NCBI GenBank assembly: GCA_002494625.1
Contig: DACH01000017.1
Location: 6,403-70,402, forward strand
Source: Archaeoglobus sp. UBA234
GTDB taxonomy: Archaea > Halobacteriota > Archaeoglobi > Archaeoglobales > Archaeoglobaceae
Direction: 5' to 3'
Length of the DNA: 64,000 nucleotides
Part shown: piece after piece, positions 7,822 through 15,766 of the stretch
How the letters are laid out: each line of letters opens with the position of its first letter
Position numbering within the stretch: position 1 is the stretch's first letter
Program-made: the position numbers and the translations under genes
The notes under the pieces: generated by a model
The model's database searches: none
Told to the model about the DNA's origin: nothing
Seen by the model: the letters and a program-made list of their open reading frames with translations, nothing else

Positions 7822-8409
7822 CTACGGAATTCCATGCTTTTTGATGAGATTAATTACCTTATCTCCACTCTCAAGCTTCTCCATCCTGTTGAGAATGTCG
7901 AGTATTATATTTTTTTTCTCTGAATTAACCCTGAGAGCCACAACCCCTTCTCCAGGTTGACCATAAAGTACTAAAGAGTTATGTGGCAGGAGGTAAACGA
8001 GAGGGATTGTTGCAAGGTCTTCCTCACCCTCAACCACAATACATGTCCTCTGCTTATCCTCCAAGCTTTCAACTGCCCTCAAAAGGCTTTTTACAAGTTC
8101 AGGTGTGATGTGGGCAGGAGGGTTGTTTACCTTCTCCACCCGGTAATTTTCAATTTTCTTCTTTATGAAGTGAAGTTTTTCAGTATCAAAGGAGTCCCTG
8201 ACTGTTTTGAAGTCAAGAACAGCAATATCAGGTTTGTACCCAACCTTTAATGTGTAGTAGGTTACATAATCCCCAACACATATTAGGGGAGTAAGAGTTC
8301 TTAGCTCTTCAATTTTTTTAACTGTCTCTATTCCTTTTCCTCTGTAAAGCCTTCCATGTGGTTTTGCGAGGTATCCTCTTAGTTCCTCGGGCAATCTAAG
8401 TCCCTGCAT
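7822..8409 (-). CDS. GTP-dependent dephospho-CoA kinase (DUF359)
   Basis: 195 residues of the archaeal GTP-dependent dephospho-CoA kinase family, which carries out the last step of CoA synthesis in archaea lacking CoaE. Landmarks are LRLPEELRGYLAKPHGRLYRG at the start, ICVGDYVTYY, VLDFKTVRD and the conserved IVVEGEEDLATIP segment near residue 120. A longer frame reaches 8586 but would read through the spt4 gene. ATG 8409 follows the spt4 stop by 11 bases and gives the family length. It sits in the standard archaeal rpo7-spt4-DPCK-rps24e order. Confidence 0.9.
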   Translation of the reverse strand: MQGLRLPEELRGYLAKPHGRLYRGKGIETVKKIEELRTLTPLICVGDYVTYYTLKVGYKPDIAVLDFKTVRDSFDTEKLHFIKKKIENYRVEKVNNPPAHITPELVKSLLRAVESLEDKQRTCIVVEGEEDLATIPLVYLLPHNSLVLYGQPGEGVVALRVNSEKKNIILDILNRMEKLESGDKVINLIKKHGIP

Positions 8410-8420
8410 GATTATCAGTA

Positions 8421-8609
8421 TCAGTCGACCTTTATCGTGTACTTTCCCGGGATTTTTATGCCGAGCTTCTGGGCTATCTGGCTGTTTTCCGGGTCTATCA
8501 CCACGATATAGCCATACCACTCTTTCGTCATGTCTGTGCTCCCACAGTTCTTGCATACAAGCGAATCGTGACTGATGTACTTGCACTTCCTACATGCATA
8601 ATCTGGCAT
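8421..8609 (-). CDS. spt4: Transcription elongation factor Spt4 (RpoE2)
   Basis: 62 residues, a zinc-finger subunit that pairs with Spt5 and clamps RNA polymerase for processive elongation. The zinc ligands are CRKC near residue 6 and CKNCG near residue 20. The C-terminal half, YGYIVVIDPENSQIAQKLGI, is the Spt5-contacting sheet. It lies directly after rpo7, as in most euryarchaea. Spt5 is not in this window. Confidence 0.95.
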   Translation of the reverse strand: MPDYACRKCKYISHDSLVCKNCGSTDMTKEWYGYIVVIDPENSQIAQKLGIKIPGKYTIKVD

Positions 8610-8628
8610 CTCCTCACCTCAAAACCAC

Positions 8629-9201
8629 TTAAACTTCAGTTTTTTCTGTTTCAAGTTTTTCAAGCTCTTCCTCAAGCCATTTAAGATTTCCAAGCCATGG
8701 CTGGCGCATGGTCAAACCAATCTTGCTCTTATCCGGTTCTCTTTCTTTCAGGCTCAGAGCAACAATCCTTGCCCTGACAAAATCTCCCTCCGAAAGTGCT
8801 TTCCTTGTCTCCTTTCCGATAAGTCTCTTGTTCTTCTCATCGAATATCACATAATCTTCCGTAATCTGGCTCATATGGAGGAGGGCATCAAGAGGACCTA
8901 TTGTGACAAAGGCTCCAAATTCAACAACTTCCATAACCTCTCCCTCTACAACCTCTTGCATGGATGGTTTGAAGGTAATTGCATTGAACACAACATCATA
9001 GTAAACAGCACCGTCTCCCTCAATTATCCTACCCTCTCCCAAGTCCTCTATGTTTTCAATTCCTATAATCATGCCGTACTCTCTATCGAGCTTACCTTCA
9101 AACTGCTCCCATAGCAGATCTTCAATCACTTCGTTGATGTCTTCACCAAATCTTGAAGGCGGAACCCTTACAGTATCTCTAATCTTTATTCTCGCATACA
9201 T
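8629..9201 (-). CDS. rpo7: DNA-directed RNA polymerase subunit Rpo7 (RpoE1)
   Basis: 190 residues. It has an N-terminal tip domain (MYARIKIRDTVRVPPSRFG) and a C-terminal S1/OB domain with GEVMEVVEFGAFVTIGPLDA and LLHMSQIT. It forms the stalk with Rpo4 and helps open promoters. An upstream extension to 9246 exists, but ATG 9201 matches the family start and is preceded by GGTGATG and by an AT-rich TATA-like stretch. It is the first gene of the seven-gene minus-strand cluster ending with bud32. Confidence 0.94.
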   Translation of the reverse strand: MYARIKIRDTVRVPPSRFGEDINEVIEDLLWEQFEGKLDREYGMIIGIENIEDLGEGRIIEGDGAVYYDVVFNAITFKPSMQEVVEGEVMEVVEFGAFVTIGPLDALLHMSQITEDYVIFDEKNKRLIGKETRKALSEGDFVRARIVALSLKEREPDKSKIGLTMRQPWLGNLKWLEEELEKLETEKTEV

Positions 9202-9212
9202 TAGCATCACCA

Positions 9213-9235
9213 GAAATATATAAGCATAAAACCAA
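9213..9235 (-). promoter_or_regulatory. TATA-like region of the rpo7 operon
   Basis: On the minus strand the stretch reads GGTTTTATGC followed by TTATATATTTC. The first element is about 28 bases before ATG 9201, the spacing expected for a leaderless or nearly leaderless transcript. Which of the two is used cannot be told. Confidence 0.4.
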
Positions 9236-9317
9236 ATGGCAGACAATATAAATTTTTTTCCTTCTATGAGTATATGCTATAACCTCCAGTTTCCCTTCAG
9301 TTTCCGCCATTGACCAT

Positions 9318-9446
9318 TTATCTTGAGGTACTGAATGTGAATTCACATCTTAGATTCCTGTATGCAAGCTTAGCAGTTCCTCCAACCAACATCTCCTTCC
9401 TCGCCACCCACACCACCTTCAGGATGCTTCCTATCTTTATTTTCAT
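9318..9446 (-). CDS. Possible short ORF or gene remnant (42 aa), unrecognised
   Basis: In the roughly 360-base gap between rpo7 and gatE one minus-strand frame reads MKIKIGSILKVVWVARKEML and ends CEFTFSTSR. The middle, WVARKEMLVGG, faintly resembles the start of ABC-2-type permeases, so it may be a broken gene end. There is no clear ribosome-binding site, and a TATA-like AAAATATTC lies just upstream. It could equally be chance. I see nothing else supportable in 9236-9530. Confidence 0.2.
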   Translation of the reverse strand: MKIKIGSILKVVWVARKEMLVGGTAKLAYRNLRCEFTFSTSR

Positions 9447-9530
9447 TTCATTTGAATATTTTTAACCCCTTCACCTGCTTTGAACTCTTCCACGATTTTC
9501 CATAATTTTCCAATTTAAGTCCCTTCAACA

Positions 9531-9542
9531 AAGTTTAAAAAC
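9531..9542 (+). promoter_or_regulatory. TATA-like box of gatE
   Basis: AAGTTTAAAAAC is centred about 28 bases before ATG 9565. This spacing supports that codon as the start of a leaderless message, over the in-frame ATG at 9547, which lies too close to the box. Confidence 0.45.
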
Positions 9543-9564
9543 ATGGATGGGGATAGCACTTAAA

Positions 9565-11466
9565 ATGACGGCTAAGCCTCAAACTCCTGAAAGTATCCTG
9601 AATTCCAGTGATCTGAATTATGATGAACTTGGACTTAGAGTAGGTATTGAGATTCACCAGCAGCTTGACACAAAAAGAAAGCTCTTCTGTAACTGTCCAA
9701 CAGTCCAGAGAGATGTTCAAGATGCCAGATTTGAGTTTTTCAGATACCTGAGAGCAAAAAAAAGTGAAATGGGTGAGGAAGACAGAGCTGCAAGAGAAGA
9801 GGTTTTAAGGAGCAAGAAATTCATATACAAATTTTATGATACCACCTGCCTTGTTGAGGCTGATGAGGAGCCTCCAACCGAAATAAACCCGGAGGCTATT
9901 AAGATAGCCATTCAGGTTGCAAGAATGCTGGACATGGACATCGTTGATGAGATCCATGTGATGAGAAAGATAGTAATTGATGGAAGCAACACCACAGGCT
10001 TCCAGAGAACTGCACTGATAGCATATGACGGTGGATTTGAGCTGAATGGTAGAAAGATAAGGGTAAGTTCACTCTGTGTTGAAGAGGAGGCTTGCAGAAA
10101 GATTGAGGAAGGCAAGGGTTTTGTTGTTTATTCTCTCGACAGGTTGGGAATACCCTTAATTGAGATAGGCACTGAGCCAGACCTTAAAACACCTGAAGAG
10201 GCTCTCGAGGCAGCCAAAAAGCTTGGAATGATTCTGCGCTCAACAGGAAAAGTCAAGAGAGGGCTGGGAACAATAAGACAGGATGTGAACATCTCAATAA
10301 AAAACGGGGCAAGAGTGGAGATAAAGGGTGTTCAGAGTTTGGATATTCTGGACAAGATTGTCGAAAATGAAGTTCTCAGGCAGCTAAACCTTCTGAAAAT
10401 AAGGGACGAGTTGAAAAAAAGAGCTGCCAGAGTTGAACATACAATCCATGATGTCTCTGAGGTTTTCTCTGAAACCAAATCAAAAATTCTCAGAAGGGCA
10501 AAATTCAAGGGTGCTGTACTCCTGAAGGGTTTTGGTGGTCTTGTTGGCATGGAAATTCAGCCAGGAAGGAGACTGGGAACTGAATTCTCAGATATTGCAA
10601 AAACCTTTGGACTTGGGGGAATATTCCACACAGATGAACTTCCTGCCTATGGAATAAGTGAGAAAGAGGTGGAGGAGTTAAAAAGACGGCTTGGTGCCGA
10701 AGAGACAGATGCGATAATAATCGCTGCTGGAGAAGAGGAGAGAGTAAGAAGAGCACTAACAAGAATATGTGAGAGAGCAGAGATGTGCAAATTTGAGGTG
10801 CCTGAAGAAACAAGAAAAGCCAACGAGGATGGCACCACCTCTTATCTTCGTCCACTTCCTGGCGCAGCACGGATGTATCCAGAAACTGATGTTCCTCCTG
10901 TAGAAGTGGATGATGATCTCAGAGAAGTTGAGATTCCCGAACTGATAGATAACAGAGCGAAGAGATATATGGAAATGGGTCTATCTCAGGATCTTGCATA
11001 TGTGATGGCGGACTCCCCTCACCACAGCCTTTTTGAAAAATATTCTAGGGTCCTCCAGCCATCCTTAGTTGCGAGGATTATTCATATGATCCCCTCTGAA
11101 CTCAAAAAAGATGGATACAATGTGGAGAACTTGAGCGAAAGACATTTCGAGGTAACCCTGAAATTCATTGCAGATGGAAAAATCGCGAAGGAAGGGGCAG
11201 AGAATGTCCTTAAAATTTTCTGCAAGAAAGCTGATGTGAATGAGGATGAGCTGCTATCCCTTCTCGGTACTGAAACAGATACACAGGAACTTGAAAGCTT
11301 TATTGATACTCTCCTGAGAGAAAAGGGAGATTTTGTAAAAGAAAGAGGAGAAGGGGCTTTTAAACCACTGATGGGGCTTGTGATGAAGGAATTCAGAGGA
11401 AAGATAGATGGAAAAATAATCGCTGAAACCCTGCAGAGAAGTATAAGAGAGTTTTTGAGATCCTGA
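9565..11466 (+). CDS. gatE: Glutamyl-tRNA(Gln) amidotransferase subunit E
   Basis: 633 residues. GatE is the archaeal GatB-type subunit that activates Glu-tRNA(Gln) by phosphorylation for amidation; its partner GatD (asparaginase-like) is not in this window. Landmarks are GLRVGIEIHQQLDT near the start, LFCNCPT, the GatB core SLCVEEEACR and GLGTIRQDVNIS, and a GAD domain insertion at about residues 310-420 (GFGGLVGMEIQPGRRLGTEF). The tail-like YqeY region closes the protein (KPLMGLVMKEFRGKIDGK). The insertion and length separate it from GatB. The start is set by the TATA box spacing. Confidence 0.95.
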   Translation: MTAKPQTPESILNSSDLNYDELGLRVGIEIHQQLDTKRKLFCNCPTVQRDVQDARFEFFRYLRAKKSEMGEEDRAAREEVLRSKKFIYKFYDTTCLVEADEEPPTEINPEAIKIAIQVARMLDMDIVDEIHVMRKIVIDGSNTTGFQRTALIAYDGGFELNGRKIRVSSLCVEEEACRKIEEGKGFVVYSLDRLGIPLIEIGTEPDLKTPEEALEAAKKLGMILRSTGKVKRGLGTIRQDVNISIKNGARVEIKGVQSLDILDKIVENEVLRQLNLLKIRDELKKRAARVEHTIHDVSEVFSETKSKILRRAKFKGAVLLKGFGGLVGMEIQPGRRLGTEFSDIAKTFGLGGIFHTDELPAYGISEKEVEELKRRLGAEETDAIIIAAGEEERVRRALTRICERAEMCKFEVPEETRKANEDGTTSYLRPLPGAARMYPETDVPPVEVDDDLREVEIPELIDNRAKRYMEMGLSQDLAYVMADSPHHSLFEKYSRVLQPSLVARIIHMIPSELKKDGYNVENLSERHFEVTLKFIADGKIAKEGAENVLKIFCKKADVNEDELLSLLGTETDTQELESFIDTLLREKGDFVKERGEGAFKPLMGLVMKEFRGKIDGKIIAETLQRSIREFLRS

Positions 11467-11530
11467 TTTGCTCTCCAAACCAAAAAATGATTGCAAAAAT
11501 TTTGCCCCGATAATCGTAAAAATTTCTACC

Positions 11531-12265
11531 TCAAACCCACCTACAGAACTTTCTCTCAAGAATTTCAACAACCAGATATAAAGAGAATCCGAGAAGAGCC
11601 ATCGTTATAATGCCAGAGTAAAGGCTGTTGTAGTCTGCTCTGCTCCAGGAATCAAGAATAAAATATCCCAGCCCCTGATTGGTGGCAAAAGATTCTGCAA
11701 AAAAGAGAACAGCTATGGCTGTCCCTATACTTATTCTCATCGCCGTCAGTATTTTTGGAAGAGAGGCTGGAAAAATAACATGTCTGTATACATCCCACTC
11801 TCCTGCTCCGAGAGATCTCAGAGAGAGGATATAGTAATCGCTAACATTTCTGGCAGCATCTCTGGCTGTTACGAGAATCTGGAAGAAGAGAATCATGGAT
11901 ATAAGAAATATTCTCGAAGCATCACCTATACCGAGGAGCAGGATTATAAGCGGGAGCAAGACGATGTGAGGTATGGGATAGAGAAGGTATATGAAGGGAG
12001 ATATGATGCTATCAATCCTGTCCCTATAACTGATGAGTCCAAGAGGAATTGCTGTAGCAAGAGCAATAATTATTGAATAAAGAACTCTATATGCACTGAC
12101 AGCCAGATGAGGCAATATATCTGGAATGCTGTAAATAAAAGACTTCAAAACAATCTGGGGAGATGGGAGGGCAGGTGAGGTGAAAAGACTGGATGCGACA
12201 AACCATATTAGAATCAGAATGAAAAATGCCATGAAATAAGCTTTAACTCTGAAATCATAGTTCAT
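11531..12265 (-). CDS. ABC transporter permease, NitT/TauT family
   Basis: 244 residues with about six membrane segments and the binding-protein-dependent permease motif RSLGAGEWDVYRHVIFPASLP near residue 155, then LTAMRISIGTAIAVLF. It belongs to the nitrate/sulfonate/taurine importer family. It overlaps the ATPase gene by four bases (ATGA) and is the last of three genes transcribed binding protein, ATPase, permease. Sequence does not reveal the substrate. Confidence 0.9.
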   Translation of the reverse strand: MNYDFRVKAYFMAFFILILIWFVASSLFTSPALPSPQIVLKSFIYSIPDILPHLAVSAYRVLYSIIIALATAIPLGLISYRDRIDSIISPFIYLLYPIPHIVLLPLIILLLGIGDASRIFLISMILFFQILVTARDAARNVSDYYILSLRSLGAGEWDVYRHVIFPASLPKILTAMRISIGTAIAVLFFAESFATNQGLGYFILDSWSRADYNSLYSGIITMALLGFSLYLVVEILERKFCRWV

Positions 12266-12999
12266 TCAATCACCCTTTCAACTGTTTCTCTAACTTCCCT
12301 GCATTTCTCAAAAAATTCTTCCTCATATCTGTATTCAGACCTGCCTGCCTTTCTATTCTCTATTATTCTTTTAACGGTACCTGGTCTTTCAGTGAGAACA
12401 ACTATCTTTTTACCCAGAAGTACCGCTTCCTCTATGCTGTGAGTCACAAGAACGATTGTGGATGATGTTTCCTGCCATATCTGAATGAGAAAATCCTGAA
12501 GCCTTTCTCTTGAAAGAGCATCCAGAGAAGAAAAGGGTTCATCCATCAGCATTATCGATGGTTTCAGAGCAAGAGCTCTGGCAAAGGCTACTCTTTGTCT
12601 CATCCCACCCGAAAGCTGTTTTGGGTAGGATTTTTCAAATCCCTCCAAGCCGATTTTTTTTATGAGTGTTTTTGTCGTCTTTTCAATCTCATCAGCCGGG
12701 AAATTCTGTATTTTCATTCCGACAGCTATGTTGTCTCTCACAGTTTTCCAGGGAAAAAGTCCATAGTCTTGAAGTATCAGAGCCACATCTCTTTGTGGCT
12801 TATTTACCCTCTTTCCGTTAATAAGGATCTCTCCCTCAGCATCAAGTAATCCTGAGAAAATTAGCAGGAGCGTTGATTTACCGCATCCAGATGGTCCAAT
12901 TACTGAGCAAATTTCACCCTTATTAACCTTAAAACTCACATCTTTCAATGCCTGTGTTCCATCAGGATAAACCTTTGAAATCCTTCTGGCCTCTATCAT
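12262..12999 (-). CDS. ABC transporter ATPase, NitT/TauT family
   Basis: 245 residues with Walker A GPSGCGKST near residue 38, Q-loop LILQDYGLFPW, signature LSGGMRQR, Walker B IMLMDEPFSSLD and His in VTHSIEEA. ILQDYGLFPWKTV is typical of the SsuB/TauB/NrtD group. A longer frame reaches 13062 but would read through the binding-protein gene. ATG 12999 (MIEARRISK) overlaps the upstream stop by four bases. It energises the importer with the permease at 11531 and lipoprotein at 12996. Confidence 0.92.
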   Translation of the reverse strand: MIEARRISKVYPDGTQALKDVSFKVNKGEICSVIGPSGCGKSTLLLIFSGLLDAEGEILINGKRVNKPQRDVALILQDYGLFPWKTVRDNIAVGMKIQNFPADEIEKTTKTLIKKIGLEGFEKSYPKQLSGGMRQRVAFARALALKPSIMLMDEPFSSLDALSRERLQDFLIQIWQETSSTIVLVTHSIEEAVLLGKKIVVLTERPGTVKRIIENRKAGRSEYRYEEEFFEKCREVRETVERVIE

Positions 13000-13937
13000 C
13001 GTCTGTAAACAGCCTCGCTGTAGGGAATGGGGATTTCTATCAAGCCCTTTTCCAGAGCCCATTCAAGATAGCCGGAATAGAAACTTTCAGGAAAGGTTTC
13101 TGATTCTGGATACACTGGCATGCTGTAGGATTCAACCAGTGGTTCAGGTACTCTTGCTATTTCAATGAATTTCTCCCTATATGCAGAGGGATCGGAGTTG
13201 ATCCTATTCACCGCCTCATCATAGGCATCAAGGAACTTCCTAAGTGCATCTTCATTTTCCATTATGAAGGATGTTCTGAAAACAATAACGGTGTGGGAGA
13301 TGCTTTCATCCATTTCCCCATCGGATACTATCTTTTTCGCCCCCTTAAGCTCGGCTAAACTTGCAAGAGGTTCTGGAAGGGTTGCTGCATCAACCTTGCT
13401 GTCAAGGAGAGTTTGAAGTCTGAGAGGTATGCTCTTTATCTCCACCTTCTCAACCTCTACATCCCCAAGCATCCTGTCCGTAACATATTCTATTATTGTG
13501 TTGCTGGATATCGCCACCTGTCTTCCCTTTAAATCCTCAGGAGATGAGATGTCTGATCCTGGAGAGGCAAGTATTTTGAACACACCCTCCTGAGGTGTTT
13601 TTCCAAGACAGATTGAGACTATTTTTACATCTATACCTCCATTCCTCAACAGGATTACCGCTAGAGGATCTGTCAGCACAGCATCTATCTGCCCTGAGGT
13701 CAGGGCGCTGTCTCTCTCAAGAGCACTCTGAAAGCGAACAACTTCAACTTTCAGCCCATGCTTCTCGAATATGCTCTCCTCCTCTGCAACAACAAAGGGG
13801 AGGGCGTCCTCTATGGGCAGCACCCCAACCTTGAGTGAAATTTCCTTCTCCTGCGAACAGCCTGCAAGGGATACTGCTACTATAACTGACGCTATGATTA
13901 ACATAAAGGCTATTTTTAATGATGGTGCAGATTTCAT
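12996..13937 (-). CDS. Substrate-binding lipoprotein, NMT1/SsuA family
   Basis: 313 residues. The signal peptide ends in the lipobox SLAGCSQ at about residue 23, so it is probably a membrane-anchored lipoprotein. The fold is in normal order: LKVGVLPIEDALPFVVAEE starts lobe one near residue 30, SALTSGQIDAVLTDPLAV follows, then the crossover PEDLKGRQVAISSNT and lobe two (SKVDAATLPEPLAS). The long upstream frame to 14330 is antisense to the methyltransferase gene and was discarded. It is first in the importer operon and divergent from the methyltransferase gene. Ligand unknown; nitrate, sulfonate, taurine or a thiamine precursor are possible in this superfamily. Confidence 0.88.
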   Translation of the reverse strand: MKSAPSLKIAFMLIIASVIVAVSLAGCSQEKEISLKVGVLPIEDALPFVVAEEESIFEKHGLKVEVVRFQSALERDSALTSGQIDAVLTDPLAVILLRNGGIDVKIVSICLGKTPQEGVFKILASPGSDISSPEDLKGRQVAISSNTIIEYVTDRMLGDVEVEKVEIKSIPLRLQTLLDSKVDAATLPEPLASLAELKGAKKIVSDGEMDESISHTVIVFRTSFIMENEDALRKFLDAYDEAVNRINSDPSAYREKFIEIARVPEPLVESYSMPVYPESETFPESFYSGYLEWALEKGLIEIPIPYSEAVYRR

Positions 13938-13995
13938 GTGGTAAGATTTGCTGTTAGGGAAAAAAACTTTCGGTTTTTGGTTTTTCTCAAAATCA

Positions 13996-14005
13996 TTTTT
14001 AAAAC
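13996..14005 (+). promoter_or_regulatory. TATA-like box of the RNA methyltransferase operon
   Basis: TTTTTAAAAC is centred about 26 bases before ATG 14026. It supports that start over the longer frame beginning at 13948, which would start upstream of the promoter. Confidence 0.45.
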
Positions 14006-14025
14006 CAGAGAAAGAAAATCGATCA

Positions 14026-14931
14026 ATGGATACCTTTAATATCAACCCTGAGTTTTTCAGAAGATATGAAAAAATCGACCCCAGCAGAGAGTTTATCGAA
14101 TATACTTTCAAGCCGCTAAGACAGAGTATAAGACTGAATCTTCTGAAGGCAGATGAAATGCCTGAAATAGAGGGGTTCAGTTTTGAGAGAGTTCCGTGGT
14201 GTAAAGAAGGATATTTTGTAGAGGGTGAGGGAAGAATAACCAGAACGATTGAACACCAGCTCGGTATAATCTTTTCACAAGAGGCGAGTTCGATGATTCC
14301 AGCGATAGCACTTGAGGTGGAGCCGGGCATGAGGGTTCTTGATATGGCTGCTTCTCCTGGCGCAAAAACAACTCAGATTGCATCTTACATGCAGAATGAG
14401 GGCTGCATAATTGCAAATGATGTTAAATTTTCCCGCCTAAATATTCTCCAGTCCAACCTCCAGAAATGTGGAGTTCTTAATGCAGTTGTGACAATGATGG
14501 ATGGAAGGAGCTTCAGAAAACACAAGAATGAGTTTGACAGAGTTCTCTTAGATGCCCCATGCAGCAATGTGGGCATGATACGAAAGAACTTCAAATACCT
14601 GAAATTGTGGAAGATCAGGGATGTTGAGAGTCTCGCAAGGCTTCAGAGACAGCTGATAAGAGCTGCATATGAGTGTCTGAAGCCAGGTGGAATACTTGTC
14701 TATTCAACCTGCACCCTCGACCCTGAAGAAAATGAGGGTGTTGTAAGCCACCTTCTATCAGTAACTGATGCTGAAATAGAGAGGATAAAATTCTCTGTAA
14801 AAGGAAGAAAAGGGTTTACAGAGTTTGGAGAAATGAAATACGATGAAAGAGTCGTAAATTGCCTCAGAATACACCCTCAGGACAATGATACTGAGGGTTT
14901 CTTTATCGCCAAGCTTGTCAAACCGGGGTGA
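14026..14931 (+). CDS. RNA cytosine-5 methyltransferase, NOL1/NOP2/Sun family
   Basis: 301 residues. The SAM-binding motif VLDMAASPGAKTTQIAS is near residue 105, motif IV LLDAPCSNVGM near 183 and motif VI YSTCTLDPEENEG near 225, which carries the catalytic cysteine. It methylates C5 of cytosines in rRNA or tRNA; the exact target cannot be told. The N-terminal region (PLRQSIRLNLLKAD) is the PRC-like RNA-binding extension of the family. The PUA-like partner follows four bases downstream, so catalytic and RNA-binding parts seem encoded by two genes. Confidence 0.92.
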   Translation: MDTFNINPEFFRRYEKIDPSREFIEYTFKPLRQSIRLNLLKADEMPEIEGFSFERVPWCKEGYFVEGEGRITRTIEHQLGIIFSQEASSMIPAIALEVEPGMRVLDMAASPGAKTTQIASYMQNEGCIIANDVKFSRLNILQSNLQKCGVLNAVVTMMDGRSFRKHKNEFDRVLLDAPCSNVGMIRKNFKYLKLWKIRDVESLARLQRQLIRAAYECLKPGGILVYSTCTLDPEENEGVVSHLLSVTDAEIERIKFSVKGRKGFTEFGEMKYDERVVNCLRIHPQDNDTEGFFIAKLVKPG

Positions 14932-14935
14932 GAGG

Positions 14936-15349
14936 ATGGATATCTCTGCAGAGGTTAAAAAGCATCTCAAAGAGCAGTTTGGTATAGAGAATATCGATCT
15001 CCAATTTGAGGAGAAAGGGAAAGGAAGAATTTATGCTTTCAGAGCTTGCAACAAATTTAAGGCAGTTTCAAAGGGAATCTACTTTGCCACACTGGAAAAG
15101 GATGGTCTGAGGCTCTCCATAGAGGGTTCCTTCATAGCCGGGAGACTGGCTACCAAGAATGTGGTTGAAGTCAGCAGAGAACAGGCTCTGAAGTGGATGA
15201 GGGGTGAGAATCTGGAAATCAATGCGGAAGGAAATTATATAATCTTGAGGTATGGAAACTACTTCCTCGGCTGTGGTAAACACAGAAAGGGAGAAATACT
15301 GAACTTTGTACCAAAAAACAGAAGGATTGGAGATGCTGAGAATGATTAG
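14936..15349 (+). CDS. PUA-like RNA-binding protein, methyltransferase partner
   Basis: 137 residues. Segments such as GRIYAFRACNKF, SIEGSFIAGRLA and the YIILRYGNYFLGCGKH end resemble the PUA-like domain appended to some NOL1/NOP2-family methyltransferases. Here it is a separate gene starting at ATG 14936, four bases after the methyltransferase stop, with GGTGAGAGG before it. The inferred role is positioning RNA for the upstream enzyme. It overlaps the ACT gene by eight bases at the 3' end. Confidence 0.65.
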   Translation: MDISAEVKKHLKEQFGIENIDLQFEEKGKGRIYAFRACNKFKAVSKGIYFATLEKDGLRLSIEGSFIAGRLATKNVVEVSREQALKWMRGENLEINAEGNYIILRYGNYFLGCGKHRKGEILNFVPKNRRIGDAEND

Positions 15350-15716
15350 ATGCAGACTTAAGCTGTATGATGATAGGTTTGCTGTTATTAAAACCACAAA
15401 GCCTTTGAGAGGTGCCTTTGCAGTTGTTGATGACGGGAAAGAGGTTACATGCGTAATCAGACAGAGTGAAATTCAGAATGAAATTCTTATGCAAAAGGAG
15501 AAAGAATGTATTCAGCCGGATTTTAGGCTCATAACCTTTGATACAGATATTCCTTTCGAAACAGTCGGTTTTATTGCAGAGATATCAAAAGCTCTTTCAG
15601 ATGAGGGCATAAGCCTGCTTGTTTTCTCTTCCTACTCAACTGACCACATTCTCATCAGAGAAAAGGATTACGAAAAGGCTCTGAAAAAGCTTGTTGAAAT
15701 CGGATTTTGGATTTAA
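15342..15716 (+). CDS. ACT-domain protein
   Basis: 124 residues. The C-terminal half shows an ACT-like pattern: FDTDIPFETVGFIAEISKAL, then DEGISLLVFSSYSTDHILI and a final helix KALKKLVEIGFWI. The N-terminal half is a second, weaker beta-rich repeat, as in CASTOR/ACT_7 proteins. Such domains bind amino acids or similar small ligands. ATG 15342 is chosen for its spacing after GGAG; ATG 15333 is an alternative. It is the third gene of the methyltransferase operon, and a link to RNA modification is not established. Confidence 0.7.
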   Translation: MIRCRLKLYDDRFAVIKTTKPLRGAFAVVDDGKEVTCVIRQSEIQNEILMQKEKECIQPDFRLITFDTDIPFETVGFIAEISKALSDEGISLLVFSSYSTDHILIREKDYEKALKKLVEIGFWI

Positions 15717-15766
15717 ACTAAATTAACCGAATTAAACTAAAAATAAAAAGTTAGAAAAATCAAAAT

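Noticed and set aside
7474..7923. Plus-strand frame of 149 codons across rps24e
   Set aside because: Shadow of the minus-strand ribosomal protein genes.
13938..14330. Long N-terminal extension of the binding protein at 12996-13937
   Set aside because: The extension is antisense to the methyltransferase gene and the signal peptide with lipobox begins at 13937.
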